Of a DNA stretch of 64,000 bases, positions 46,522 through 55,777 are shown piece after piece. The position numbers and the translations under genes were made by a program. The notes beneath the pieces were generated by a model. The model did no database searches. It was not told the DNA's origin and saw nothing but the letters and a program-made list of their open reading frames with translations. Source of the DNA: an uncultured Bacteroidales bacterium (GTDB lineage: Bacteria > Bacteroidota > Bacteroidia > Bacteroidales > Bacteroidaceae); assembly GCA_902799355.1 (NCBI GenBank), contig CADCAG010000018.1, positions 1 to 64,000 on the forward strand. The letters run 5' to 3'. Numbering within the stretch: the first letter of the stretch is position 1; every line of letters starts with the position of its first letter.

Positions 46522-47592
46522 ATGGAATTGATGCAATTCACAGCTGTCGTATTGCTGACGCTACTCATGCTGAAGCTTTTGCTACTGCCTCGTAAGGTGG
46601 CGGTGAATCCTACTATGGGTATGGCACGTTGGCTCATGATTGCTGGCATCGCACTGCTCGACTTGCAGTTCTTACTACAGTTTACTTTGGGATTAAGAGC
46701 CATGGGGGTAACCCAAGCTGTGATGCTCAATATCGTACTGTTCGTACCCGCCAGCTGGACTATCTCACTATCAATCCTCTACTTGCAACAACGAGGGCGA
46801 GTAAGTATTATAGATAAGGTGGTAGGAGGCGTAATATGGGCTATCACATTGGCTATACTCGGCATTGCTGCTGCCATTGACGGTCAGCCACTGCTGAGTG
46901 ACACGAAGGAGCTGCACTATGCGGAAATAGCGGCATCGATCATATTTCTTGGCATGCAGAACTACTATTCCAGACGGCACGTCTTCAACCTACGTTCCAT
47001 GCGCCAAGTGCTGCAGAACTATTATGACCGCAATACTGACGGCATGCTGCGCTGGATGCAGTTAAGCATTCTGGTACTGATGGTGATGGCCATCATGGCG
47101 CCATTGCTCATCTTTGTTAAGAGCAAGGGGCTAGCCCTCTTTGGCATTCTTTTCTTTGTTGGCATTTTCTTCCTCGTTGACAGCTTCTGCAGCTATGTTG
47201 TGAGCTCAGCTCCCAGGCGGATTGAGGAGGCAGAAGAAAATGAAGATTACATCATGAACGATGATAAGACACTGTCACCAGATACAGCCATAGAACTATG
47301 GATTGAGAAAGGTGGCTTTTGTCAGAACGGAATCACCATGCCTGCTGCCGCCGAGGCTATCGGCATCCCCCGCTATATGCTGAAGGCATGGATAAAAGAA
47401 CATTACACAAACTATGCCGACTGGATGACCGACCTACGCATTGAGGAAGCCAAACGGGTCATCATAGAACATCCAGACTGGAACAACGAAATCATTTCTG
47501 ACCACTGCGGTTTCACTGACCGTAGCTATTTCCAACGTAAATTCAAGGAGAAGACAGGCATTACGCCCTCGCAATATCACCAACAGGGCTAA
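46522..47592 (+). CDS. Membrane-anchored AraC family transcriptional regulator
   Basis: 356 residues from the ATG at 46522. A frame open from 46390 would run through the repeat array and is not a real extension. About six hydrophobic helices fill residues 1-220, followed by an acidic linker and a C-terminal AraC domain: MPAAAEAIGIPRYMLKAWI as first helix-turn-helix and IISDHCGFTDRSYFQRKFKEKTG as the second. It would bind DNA while held in the inner membrane and sense a membrane or extracytoplasmic signal. The likely binding sites are the 21-base repeats just upstream, and the likely targets itself and the divergent surface protein (inference). Confidence 0.87.
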   Translation: MELMQFTAVVLLTLLMLKLLLLPRKVAVNPTMGMARWLMIAGIALLDLQFLLQFTLGLRAMGVTQAVMLNIVLFVPASWTISLSILYLQQRGRVSIIDKVVGGVIWAITLAILGIAAAIDGQPLLSDTKELHYAEIAASIIFLGMQNYYSRRHVFNLRSMRQVLQNYYDRNTDGMLRWMQLSILVLMVMAIMAPLLIFVKSKGLALFGILFFVGIFFLVDSFCSYVVSSAPRRIEEAEENEDYIMNDDKTLSPDTAIELWIEKGGFCQNGITMPAAAEAIGIPRYMLKAWIKEHYTNYADWMTDLRIEEAKRVIIEHPDWNNEIISDHCGFTDRSYFQRKFKEKTGITPSQYHQQG

Positions 47593-47610
47593 TATCAATA
47601 AAGGACATCA

Positions 47611-47640
47611 AAAAATCCTGCAGAGTTCTGCAGGATTTTT
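47611..47640. terminator. Bidirectional terminator between araC-type gene and tRNA-Gln
   Basis: AAAAATCCTGCAGA and its complement form a 14-pair stem with a tiny loop. A and T runs flank it, so it can work on both strands. Confidence 0.85.
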
Positions 47641-47643
47641 GCG

Positions 47644-47714
47644 TTGTCCAAGGCGGATTCGAACCACCACAAACAGAACCAAAACCTGTTGTGCTACCAT
47701 TACACCATTGGACA
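47644..47714 (-). tRNA. tRNA-Gln (anticodon TTG)
   Basis: On the minus strand a 71-base cloverleaf can be drawn: acceptor TGTCCAA/TTGGACA, D loop with TAATGGTAG, anticodon stem ACAGG/TCTGT with the loop TTTTGGT (anticodon TTG), and T arm GGTGG-TTCGAAT-CCGCC. The discriminator is A. CCA is not encoded. A promoter lies 30 bases upstream. Confidence 0.95.
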
Positions 47715-47743
47715 TCCGAGAAGTCGAATTCGAAAATTCGGCT

Positions 47744-47752
47744 GCAAAGGTA
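47744..47752 (-). promoter_or_regulatory. Promoter -7 element for tRNA-Gln
   Basis: TACCTTTGC on the minus strand, 30 bases before the tRNA. The tyrS 3' hairpin lies directly upstream. Confidence 0.6.
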
Positions 47753-47753
47753 A

Positions 47754-47782
47754 GAAATATTTGGCACATCGCCAAATATTTC
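47754..47782 (-). terminator. Hairpin downstream of tyrS
   Basis: GAAATATTTGGC and its exact complement are separated by five bases, 12 bases beyond the tyrS stop. There is no T run after it, so it may be a weak terminator or a 3' stabiliser. Confidence 0.5.
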
Positions 47783-47793
47783 TCCACCTTTTA

Positions 47794-49089
47794 TTATTTA
47801 ACTATCAAAAGATAATAGTTCTTCTTACCCTTCTGTGCCAGCAGGTACTTGCCGTCGATGAGGTCTTCGGCAGTGACAGCACGATTCTGGTCGGTGAGCT
47901 TCTCCTTATTCAGTGAGACACCCCCACCCTGCACCATCTTACGCATCTCACCCTTTGAGGGGAAGACGGGAGCAACAGTAGTGAACATCTCGATAGCGGG
48001 CTGACCCAACTGGTCCTTGCTGATCTCAAACTGGGGAACACCATCAAAGACGTCGAGGAAGGTCTGCTCGTCGAGTTTCTCCAATCCCTCCTTGGTAGAC
48101 TTACCAAAGAGCAGATTACTGGCTTCGATTGCGGCATCGAGAGCCTCCTGAGAGTGTACCATGATGGTAACCTCCTCAGCCAGGCGCTTCTGCAGCACAC
48201 GACGACCAGGATCCTGCTTGTGCTCCTCAACAAGGGCATCGATTGTCTCCTTCTCCAGCGAGGTAAAGATCTTGATATAGCGCTCAGCATCGTCGTCAGA
48301 AACGTTGAGCCAGAACTGGTAGAACTTATATGGCGTGGTACGCTTAGGATCGAGCCAGATGTTACCAGACTCCGTCTTACCGAACTTCTTACCGTCGCTC
48401 TTGGTAATCAGCGGGCAGGTCAGTGCGAAGGTCTCTACCTCATTGCCCAACGTGCGACGAATGAGCTCCGTACCCGTGGTCATGTTACCCCACTGGTCGT
48501 TACCACCCAGCTGCAGCTTCACGCCATAGTGCTGGTAGAGATACAGGAAGTCATAGCCCTGCAACAGCTGATAGGTGAACTCAGTAAATGACAGACCATC
48601 ACGGGCGGTACCATTCAGACGCTGCTGAACACTCTCCTTGGCCATCATGTAGTTGACAGTGATGTGCTTACCCACCTCACGGGCGAAGTCGAGGAAGGTA
48701 AAGTCCTTCATCCAGTCGTAGTTGTTAACCATCAGGGCTGCGTTAGCATCCTTTGATTCGAAGTCCAGGAACTTAGCAACCTGGGCTTTGATGCACTCCT
48801 GGTTGTGACGCAGTGTCTCGTCGTTCAGCAGGTTACGCTCCTGTGACTTACCGGAGGGGTCGCCAATCATACCTGTTGCACCACCCACGAGGATGACGGG
48901 ACGGTGACCGCAACGCTGCAAGTGGCGCAGCATCATGATGCCACAGAGGTGACCAATATGCAGTGAGTCGGCCGTAGGGTCAGTACCCAGATAGGCTGTC
49001 ACCATCTCCTTCTGCAACAGTTCTTCCGTACCGGGCATCATCTGTGCCAGCATACCACGCCAGCGTAGTTCTTCTACAAAATTCTTCAT
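47794..49089 (-). CDS. tyrS: Tyrosyl-tRNA synthetase
   Basis: 431 residues. Class I synthetase with HIGH at 44-47 and KFGKT at 235-239 as the KMSKS equivalent, [10 protein letters not shown] for tyrosine and tRNA contacts, and a C-terminal S4-type RNA-binding domain. It charges tRNA-Tyr. The gene has its own promoter in the 96-base gap after yidD and is followed by tRNA-Gln. Confidence 0.97.
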   Translation of the reverse strand: MKNFVEELRWRGMLAQMMPGTEELLQKEMVTAYLGTDPTADSLHIGHLCGIMMLRHLQRCGHRPVILVGGATGMIGDPSGKSQERNLLNDETLRHNQECIKAQVAKFLDFESKDANAALMVNNYDWMKDFTFLDFAREVGKHITVNYMMAKESVQQRLNGTARDGLSFTEFTYQLLQGYDFLYLYQHYGVKLQLGGNDQWGNMTTGTELIRRTLGNEVETFALTCPLITKSDGKKFGKTESGNIWLDPKRTTPYKFYQFWLNVSDDDAERYIKIFTSLEKETIDALVEEHKQDPGRRVLQKRLAEEVTIMVHSQEALDAAIEASNLLFGKSTKEGLEKLDEQTFLDVFDGVPQFEISKDQLGQPAIEMFTTVAPVFPSKGEMRKMVQGGGVSLNKEKLTDQNRAVTAEDLIDGKYLLAQKGKKNYYLLIVK

Positions 49090-49120
49090 ATCTTTTATAC
49101 CTATTTATTCTTTTTAGTTT

Positions 49121-49129
49121 GCAAAGGTA
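49121..49129 (-). promoter_or_regulatory. Promoter -7 element for tyrS
   Basis: TACCTTTGC on the minus strand, 31 bases before the tyrS ATG. Confidence 0.6.
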
Positions 49130-49185
49130 CGAATAAGTGAGCACAATACAAAGCAAAAAAGCATTTTTTTGCTTTTGCCTCCATC

Positions 49186-49428
49186 CTATGGTACTGGGTC
49201 GTAGCCAGAACCTCCCCAAGGATTGCAACGCAGGATGCGCCAAATAGCCAGATAAAGTCCCTTGAAAGGACCATGCTTGATGATAGCCTGACGGGCATAC
49301 TCACTACAAGAAGGAGTAAAACGGCAGGAAGGAGGAGTCAGCGGAGAGATAGACGTCTGATAAAAACGGATAGGCAATACCAAGAGCATTACCAACAGAC
49401 GACGGAGTAAATGCCACAGCGTCTTCAT
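49186..49428 (-). CDS. yidD: Membrane protein insertion efficiency factor YidD
   Basis: 80 residues. Signature: [25 protein letters not shown], then [24 protein letters not shown] (shown in part as known family blocks), with conserved Cys in PSCRFTPSC. An N-terminal amphipathic or membrane helix is present. YidD helps YidC insert proteins into the inner membrane. It overlaps rnpA by four bases (ATGA), the usual arrangement. Confidence 0.96.
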   Translation of the reverse strand: MKTLWHLLRRLLVMLLVLPIRFYQTSISPLTPPSCRFTPSCSEYARQAIIKHGPFKGLYLAIWRILRCNPWGGSGYDPVP

Positions 49429-49811
49429 AGCTTTTCCTGCAGACGCTTGACGATGCCTGCCACACGTTCTTCAACCTCTTGGGTTGACAGGAAAGTGTCG
49501 GACAGCCATACGAAAGCAACAAGTAACTGCTTGTCAGAAGCAAGAGCTTCAACAAGCAGTTGTTTATGATGACGCCACGCCTCACGGACTTGACGCTTGA
49601 CGCGATTACGGTCAACAGCATGATGGAAGTGCTTCTTCGGAACACTGATAAGCATCTGCAGAGGCTCGTCATGGTCGTTGCGCTCACGCAACTTGTAGAC
49701 AGCACGCAATGGAAAAGCGGCCACAGAGCGGCTGCTGCCTCCTGCAAAGAGGTCGTCGATGAGTCGCTGACTCACCATGCGCTCACGCTTACGGAATGTC
49801 AGAGCCATCAT
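49425..49811 (-). CDS. rnpA: Ribonuclease P protein component
   Basis: 128 residues. [19 protein letters not shown] at the start and the RNR motif [15 protein letters not shown] identify it. It assists the RNase P RNA in tRNA 5' processing. Start may be ATG at 49811 or the next codon at 49808. It sits between hemD and yidD on the minus strand; rpmH is not next to it, as is common in Bacteroidota. Confidence 0.95.
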   Translation of the reverse strand: MMALTFRKRERMVSQRLIDDLFAGGSSRSVAAFPLRAVYKLRERNDHDEPLQMLISVPKKHFHHAVDRNRVKRQVREAWRHHKQLLVEALASDKQLLVAFVWLSDTFLSTQEVEERVAGIVKRLQEKL

Positions 49812-49829
49812 GCTAAATATAAATAGGTA

Positions 49830-50579
49830 TTACCCTTGTTTCTCCAAGAGATAGTGCTGCAGAGCACCGGTCATCGAAGGATACTTCTCAGAAGGAGCCT
49901 CGATATCCAGACGCAGACCAGCATCCTTGGCAGCCTGTGCGGTGGTAGGACCAAAGGTCGCAATAGCAATGTCACCCTGCATGAAGTTGGGGAAGTTCTT
50001 GGTGAGCGACTCGATACCCGACGGGCTGAAGAAGATCAGCATGTCATAGTCGAAGGTCTTCACCTCCTCAGGTGTGAAGTCGTTGCTAACGGTACGATAC
50101 ATAACACACTCCTGATGGTTCAACTTCTTAGAGTCGAGCAATGTGGCAACGCTATCGTTATGAACGTCACTCATCGGCACGAGGTACTTCTCAGTCTTGT
50201 GCTTCACCATGGTGGGCAGCAGGTCGTCCATCTTACCAGTGGTGCCGAAGAACACCTTACGTTTACGATATTGCACGTACTTCTGGATATACAGCGAAAT
50301 AGTCTCTGTCACGCAGAAATACTTCATGTCCTCAGGGATAGCGACACGCAACTCCTTGGCCAGCGTGAAGAAGTGGTCAATGGCATGACGAGAAGTGAAG
50401 ACAATGGCCGTATAGTCCAGAATGTTAATCTTCTGGGTACGGAACTCCTTGGCCGTAATTCCCTCTACCTTGATAAACGGACGGAACACAAGTTCTACAT
50501 CAAACTTGGAAGCGATGTCATAGTAAGGTGACTTGTCACTTGACGGTTTAGGTTGTGAAACCAAAATCTTTTTTATCAT
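49830..50579 (-). CDS. hemD: Uroporphyrinogen-III synthase (HemD) family
   Basis: 249 residues. KKILVSQPKPSSDKSPYYD at the start, TAIVFTSRHAIDHFF, FGTTGKMDDLL and DMLIFFSPSGIESL are typical HemD blocks with low conservation. The enzyme closes hydroxymethylbilane into uroporphyrinogen III. In Bacteroidota this member often sits next to the DUF4271 gene and rnpA, as here. Whether it is active in haem synthesis in this organism is not shown; no other hem genes are in the window. Confidence 0.85.
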   Translation of the reverse strand: MIKKILVSQPKPSSDKSPYYDIASKFDVELVFRPFIKVEGITAKEFRTQKINILDYTAIVFTSRHAIDHFFTLAKELRVAIPEDMKYFCVTETISLYIQKYVQYRKRKVFFGTTGKMDDLLPTMVKHKTEKYLVPMSDVHNDSVATLLDSKKLNHQECVMYRTVSNDFTPEEVKTFDYDMLIFFSPSGIESLTKNFPNFMQGDIAIATFGPTTAQAAKDAGLRLDIEAPSEKYPSMTGALQHYLLEKQG

Positions 50580-50586
50580 TGATGTC

Positions 50587-51420
50587 CTAAAAATTTATTT
50601 TCAAACTGTTTGCGGTAAAGTCCAGTACTCCCCATAATACCAACAGAGGCACTATTTCGAGCGCACAAAGGTACAAAATTATTTGCAGACTAACGACATT
50701 TTGACGAAAAAAGATGAGATAACACTTATAAAATGTCATCAATTTAACCAAAATGAGTACTGTTGCGAAATAAATCTCTACATTTCGGATAGGCATATCG
50801 AAGTATGGACCCATGATAACAGCTGGGAACGATATCATACCTTCCAAGGCGATAATGAACAGCAGGGATTTAATCCACTGTAAATTCCTTTTACCATCAT
50901 AAAACACTCTATTCACCAAGGTGTACAGTCCCATCTTTACCAAGAAGTAGAACAGGAAGATGGCCCAGAATATAAAGATGAGGTAATACTGCGAACTGAG
51001 CACATAGGCATCGCCATTGTAGTGGAGCGAATAGAAATAATAGAGCGTGGCAAACATGAAACTCGTCAAGAAGACGATATACACCTGGAAGCGCGCCTCA
51101 GAGCCTGTCTCAGTCATCGTGGACGCTCCTTCACGAGGCATCTGGAAGAAGTTCTTAGCCTGACGGGTGAAGAAGCCACGCACACGAGCATAGGCCATGA
51201 CCGCCAAGACAAAGAAGAGCAGCAGAAGCGATGTGATCACATCGTCACCACGGACATTATAGGGAATAGGGTCGCCCATCGTACCATAGCGTCCACCCTC
51301 CAATTCAGGATGAAAGAGGGAATCTTCAGAGAAGAATCCCTCCTTATAATACTGGGGCAGGTCAATGTTCGACTCTTCCGCCGGCATTTCAAACAGTGAT
51401 ATGCTGTCTGACGGTATCAA
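50587..51420 (-). CDS. DUF4271 membrane protein
   Basis: 277 residues. A soluble N-terminus (about 1-55) is followed by about seven membrane helices. The pattern GDPIPYNVRGDDVITSLLLL and the YFYSLHYNGD region match DUF4271, a Bacteroidota-specific family of unknown function commonly encoded beside hemD. It begins three bases after the metK stop, so it is in the metK operon. Confidence 0.85.
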   Translation of the reverse strand: MIPSDSISLFEMPAEESNIDLPQYYKEGFFSEDSLFHPELEGGRYGTMGDPIPYNVRGDDVITSLLLLFFVLAVMAYARVRGFFTRQAKNFFQMPREGASTMTETGSEARFQVYIVFLTSFMFATLYYFYSLHYNGDAYVLSSQYYLIFIFWAIFLFYFLVKMGLYTLVNRVFYDGKRNLQWIKSLLFIIALEGMISFPAVIMGPYFDMPIRNVEIYFATVLILVKLMTFYKCYLIFFRQNVVSLQIILYLCALEIVPLLVLWGVLDFTANSLKINF

Positions 51421-51423
51421 TGC

Positions 51424-52683
51424 TTACAATGCGAATGCACGTTTAATATCCTCTACCCTATCCAGCTTCTCCCAAGTAAACAGCTCGACATCGATGGTCT
51501 TGGTCTCGTGATAGCGGCTGGTAAAGGTCTTCTTCACCACCTCGCACTGACGTCCCATATGACCATAGGCTGCAGTTTCCAGATACATGGGCTGGCGCAG
51601 CTTCAACGAACGCTCAATGGCTTTCGGGCGCAGGTCAAAGAGTTGCTCAATCTTCTTAGCAATCTCACCATCCGTCATGTTGACGTGTGAGCGGCCATAG
51701 GTATTGACATAGATATTCATGGGCTTAGCAACACCGATGGCATAGCTGATCTGCACCAGCATCTCGTCGGCAACACCTGCTGCCACCATGTTCTTAGCAA
51801 TATGGCGAGCAGCATAGGCAGCACTACGGTCTACCTTGCTGGAGTCCTTACCAGAGAAGGCACCACCACCATGAGCGCCCTTACCACCATAGGTATCAAC
51901 AATAATCTTACGTCCAGTCAGACCGGTATCGCCATGAGGTCCACCAATAACGAACTTACCAGTGGGGTTGACGAAGTACTTGATGTCGTCACCAAACAAT
52001 GCCAACACCTTCTCTGAGTTGATTTTGCTCTTGACACGAGGTATCAGGATATTGATAACATCCTCACGAATCTTGGCAAGCATGCGCTCATCGTCGCTAT
52101 CGAACTCGTCGTGCTGGGTTGAGACGACGATGGTGTCGATGCGCTCAGGAATACCGGCATCACTGTACTGGATGGTCACCTGGCTCTTGGCATCCGGACG
52201 CAGGTAGGTCATCATCTTACCTTCCTTACGGATTTCAGCCAAGGTACGCATGATGAGGTGTGCCAAGTCGAGAGAAACCGGCATGAGGTTCTCTGTCTCG
52301 TTAGTGGCATAGCCAAACATCATACCCTGGTCACCAGCGCCCTGCTCGTCCTCGTCGCCGTTGTCCACGCCACGGTTGATGTCCTCACTCTGTTCATGGA
52401 TTGCGGTCAGAATACCGCAGGAGTTGCCATCGAACTGGTACTCGGCCTTGGTGTAACCTATCTTCTTGATAGTATTACGTGCAATCGTCTGCAGGTCAAT
52501 ATACACATCACTGTGTACCTCGCCCATCAACACTACCTGTCCTGTTGTGACAAACGACTCACAAGCCACACGGGCACGATCGTCGTAAGCCAGGAACTGG
52601 TCGAGAATGGCGTCGCTAATCTGATCGGCCACCTTATCGGGATGGCCTTCTGATACTGATTCTGATGAAAATAAATATGACAT
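51424..52683 (-). CDS. metK: S-adenosylmethionine synthase
   Basis: 419 residues from the ATG at 52683; an ATG at 52704 falls inside the promoter element and is not used. GHPDK at residues 13-17 is the ATP/Met-binding motif; [10 protein letters not shown] and [19 protein letters not shown] are the other family signatures. It makes S-adenosylmethionine from methionine and ATP. First gene of a minus-strand run with DUF4271, hemD, rnpA, yidD and tyrS. Confidence 0.97.
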   Translation of the reverse strand: MSYLFSSESVSEGHPDKVADQISDAILDQFLAYDDRARVACESFVTTGQVVLMGEVHSDVYIDLQTIARNTIKKIGYTKAEYQFDGNSCGILTAIHEQSEDINRGVDNGDEDEQGAGDQGMMFGYATNETENLMPVSLDLAHLIMRTLAEIRKEGKMMTYLRPDAKSQVTIQYSDAGIPERIDTIVVSTQHDEFDSDDERMLAKIREDVINILIPRVKSKINSEKVLALFGDDIKYFVNPTGKFVIGGPHGDTGLTGRKIIVDTYGGKGAHGGGAFSGKDSSKVDRSAAYAARHIAKNMVAAGVADEMLVQISYAIGVAKPMNIYVNTYGRSHVNMTDGEIAKKIEQLFDLRPKAIERSLKLRQPMYLETAAYGHMGRQCEVVKKTFTSRYHETKTIDVELFTWEKLDRVEDIKRAFAL

Positions 52684-52700
52684 AATTTCGAAATTTGCGT

Positions 52701-52709
52701 GCAAAGGTA
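52701..52709 (-). promoter_or_regulatory. Promoter -7 element for metK
   Basis: TACCTTTGC on the minus strand, 17 bases before the ATG at 52683. Another TACCTTTG lies upstream at 52775-52782 and may be a second start. Confidence 0.65.
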
Positions 52710-52788
52710 CGAATAAGTGAGCGAAAATGCAAATTTATTTGCAATTTTCCGAACGAGAGTACTTTCGACGAAGTCAAAGGTACGAAAA

Positions 52789-52815
52789 AACGGCGAATTA
52801 TACAAATTCGCCGTT
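52789..52815 (-). terminator. Terminator of the M16 peptidase gene
   Basis: AACGGCGAATT, a five-base loop and the exact complement; TTTT follows on the minus strand. Confidence 0.8.
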
Positions 52816-52844
52816 CAAAAATACCTAATAATGAGGTAATTTAC

Positions 52845-55667
52845 TTACTCTGCCGGCATCATCACCACCTCGGCGCGATGGCCCGACTTGAGCAGGTCCT
52901 TAACGAAGGCGGCAATGCTCTCGGGAGTCTGGGCATTGACCAGTGCCTCATAGTCCTTGTCGAAGTCGACACCCTTGTAACGCCACATATCGATGGTCGT
53001 CATCCAGTAGTTGTTCTGCTTCAACTGGTCGGCATGGCTCTTGATCATATACTCCTTCACCTTGGTCAACTTGTCAGGATCGCAGCCCTTGGTCAGCGCC
53101 TGTACCTCGTCGCGCATAATCTGCAAGGCGACATCGGCCTTCTCGGGCTTCATGGGGCAATAGACATAGATGGTGGCATTGTTCTCGAAGTCGTCCGTGC
53201 TGAGATTTCCACTGGCACCTACGGTATAGGCGGCACTGGCGTCCTCACGAATCTTCTTCAGATACTCCATAGACAGAATCTGTCCGACAATGGAAGCCTT
53301 GATGCTGTTCTCTGAGGTGAACGCAATGTCTTTCGTATACCATAACATGACGGCAATCGACTTCGGTGTCTCGGCCTTATGCTTGAAGCTGTTGATGACC
53401 TCACCCTTGAAATCGGTATCAATCTTCTTTGACTTCTCTACCTTCTTCTGTGAGGGCAGTGAAGCGAGATACTGCTCGATGAGGGGACGGATGGTTTCCT
53501 CGTCGTAGTTGCCGACGATGTCGAACGTAAAGGCTGCGGCATTGGCCATACGCTCCTTAGCAATCTGCAGGATGCGGTCGTAGTTCACCTTCTTCAGGTC
53601 GTCGAGGTCGAAGGGCTTTACACGGGGATGGTGATTGCCCAACGTCAGCGTCAGTGAGTCAGAGAAGACATTCTCGGGCTGCAACAGGCGGTTCTTCAGC
53701 GTTACCTCCGTGGTCTGCATCAGGTTGTCATACGACATCTGGTCCTTATTGATATTGGTGAACATCAGGTACACCAGCTGCAGCATGGTCTCCACATCCT
53801 TAGGTGTCGAGCTACCATTGATATACTCACGATAAGCATCCAACGACATGGAAGCGCTGGCAATCTTACCAGCAAGAGCCTTCTCCAACTCAGTACGTGA
53901 GAAGTTGCCCAGACCACTGGCCCCAATCACGTCGTTGAACATCTTCAGGTTAGGCAGGTCCTCATTGCCATACAAGCCACTACCACCGTAGCCATAGCCA
54001 CGCAGCAGCACCTGGTCTTTCTTCAGGTCGGTCTTCTTCAGCACCACGATGGCACCGTTCGACAGGGTCAGTTCGGTATAGCCGAAGCGGTCGTTCTTCA
54101 CTTCTTTCTTGATAGAACCCTTCTTAGGCAGCGTAGTCATCAGAGGCTCGTCTTTCACATTGTCCACATAAGCCTCTATCTGGGCAGTGCGGGCAGCGGC
54201 AATGGCCTTCTTCACACCCTCCTCGGTAGGATATACGGCACCCTCCTTCTCGTTGTTGAAGTTCAGCACCACCAGATTGGTGTCGCTCTTGGAAACGAGT
54301 TCCTTCATCACCATGTTGACGACTTCGAGAGGCAGCATGGGAACAAGCTGCTTCATATTCTCATGGGTGAAGTCGATGCTGGGAATAGGCTCGCTGTTCA
54401 GGAAGTGCTGCACATACTGACCCACAAACTGGCTGTTGAAACGCTTGTCCTTGTTAGAATACTGCTTGTCGAGATTGCTTTCATAATTGGCCTTGAAACG
54501 CTTATACTCGGTAGGAGTGAAGCCAAACTCGGCAGCACGGCGGGCCTCGGTGAGGACAGCAGTCAGTGCGGCATCCATCTGACCGTCCTTGGGAAGGACA
54601 TCGAGTTCGAAGGCGTCAACGGAACGGGACAGCAGATAGGTTCCGTCGCCTGCGCTGGCCTGCAGGAAGGGGCTCTCGGGTTTCTCAGCATATTCGCGCA
54701 AACGGTCGTTGAGCATGCTGACGGCAGCATCCTTGATGTAGTCGGCAACCATATAAGCCATCGAGCTCTTCAGCGAATCGGGGAACGTCTCGTGCTTCAT
54801 CATCAGCGACACGATGTTGTAGCGCTGCTCCTTGTCCTTATCGATGACGATAATGGCCTCGTTATTGTCGGGAACGGGTTCCGTGGTAACAAGTGCACGG
54901 TTGGCGGGCAGCTGGATGGGCGAGAAGAGGTCTTTAATCTTCTGTTCTACCTTATCCACATCCACATCACCGACGACGATGATAGCCTGATTGTCTGGAC
55001 GATACCACTTCTCGTAGTAAGCCTGCAGGAAGGGGCGCTCAAAGTTGTCGATAATCTCCATGAGTCCGATAGGCATACGATGGCCGTACTTGGAATTGGG
55101 ATACAACTTGGGCAGGTCGCGCTCCAGCATACGCATCTGGGCACTGGTGCGCAGGCGCCACTCCTCGTGAATGACGCCACGCTCCTTCTCAATCTCCTCC
55201 TGTTCCAGCAGCAGGCCGTCGGCCCAGTCGTAGAGAATCAGCAGACAGGAGTCGACGATGCTCTCACGCGTGGTGGGAACATTACTGATATTGTAAACCG
55301 TCTGGTCGATAGAGGTATAGGCATTCAGGTCGGTACCGAACTTCACACCTACGCTCTCGCACCAGCGCAGCATTTCGTTGCCCTTGAAATGTTTAGAACC
55401 ATTAAAGGCCATGTGCTCCAGGAAGTGTGCCAGACCGCGCTGGGTATCGTCCTCCTGAATAGAACCGACACGCTGGGCAATATAAAACTCAGCACGCTGT
55501 TCAGGCCAGTTGTTGTGACGGATGTAATAGGTCAGACCGTTGTCCAGCTTGCCAATACGTACGGCGGGGTCAACGGGAATCGGCGGCATCTGCATCTCCT
55601 GAGCCACCATGACTGACGAGCATACCAATGCCCACGCAGCCACAAACATTCTCTTCAGTTTCATCAT
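52845..55667 (-). CDS. Periplasmic or outer-membrane M16 zinc peptidase
   Basis: 940 residues with a signal peptide (about 1-22, ending VMVAQ). The inverted zinc motif HFLEH is at 81-85 and the third ligand is Glu162, 77 residues after His85 as in pitrilysin. A second, inactive M16 domain pair fills the rest, giving the usual clam shell. It would degrade peptides in the cell envelope. It is a single gene with a strong terminator and no clear promoter motif in its short upstream gap. Confidence 0.93.
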   Translation of the reverse strand: MMKLKRMFVAAWALVCSSVMVAQEMQMPPIPVDPAVRIGKLDNGLTYYIRHNNWPEQRAEFYIAQRVGSIQEDDTQRGLAHFLEHMAFNGSKHFKGNEMLRWCESVGVKFGTDLNAYTSIDQTVYNISNVPTTRESIVDSCLLILYDWADGLLLEQEEIEKERGVIHEEWRLRTSAQMRMLERDLPKLYPNSKYGHRMPIGLMEIIDNFERPFLQAYYEKWYRPDNQAIIVVGDVDVDKVEQKIKDLFSPIQLPANRALVTTEPVPDNNEAIIVIDKDKEQRYNIVSLMMKHETFPDSLKSSMAYMVADYIKDAAVSMLNDRLREYAEKPESPFLQASAGDGTYLLSRSVDAFELDVLPKDGQMDAALTAVLTEARRAAEFGFTPTEYKRFKANYESNLDKQYSNKDKRFNSQFVGQYVQHFLNSEPIPSIDFTHENMKQLVPMLPLEVVNMVMKELVSKSDTNLVVLNFNNEKEGAVYPTEEGVKKAIAAARTAQIEAYVDNVKDEPLMTTLPKKGSIKKEVKNDRFGYTELTLSNGAIVVLKKTDLKKDQVLLRGYGYGGSGLYGNEDLPNLKMFNDVIGASGLGNFSRTELEKALAGKIASASMSLDAYREYINGSSTPKDVETMLQLVYLMFTNINKDQMSYDNLMQTTEVTLKNRLLQPENVFSDSLTLTLGNHHPRVKPFDLDDLKKVNYDRILQIAKERMANAAAFTFDIVGNYDEETIRPLIEQYLASLPSQKKVEKSKKIDTDFKGEVINSFKHKAETPKSIAVMLWYTKDIAFTSENSIKASIVGQILSMEYLKKIREDASAAYTVGASGNLSTDDFENNATIYVYCPMKPEKADVALQIMRDEVQALTKGCDPDKLTKVKEYMIKSHADQLKQNNYWMTTIDMWRYKGVDFDKDYEALVNAQTPESIAAFVKDLLKSGHRAEVVMMPAE

Positions 55668-55715
55668 TTTAATAGTTAGAAATATTGGATTGTTATAATA
55701 CTTTCAAGAACACAA

Positions 55716-55760
55716 AAAAAGTCCTTTCAACCACTTTCTATGTAGCTGAAAGGACTTTTT
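55716..55760 (-). terminator. Terminator after the BACON/OB-like lipoprotein
   Basis: AAAAAGTCCTTTCA at 55716-55729 pairs with TGAAAGGACTTTTT at 55747-55760. On the minus strand a T run follows. Confidence 0.85.
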
Positions 55761-55777
55761 ATAATTGTAATATCTTT

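Noticed and set aside
54363-55616. 417-codon frame on the plus strand
   Set aside because: Antisense to the M16 peptidase, including its zinc motif; no family features.
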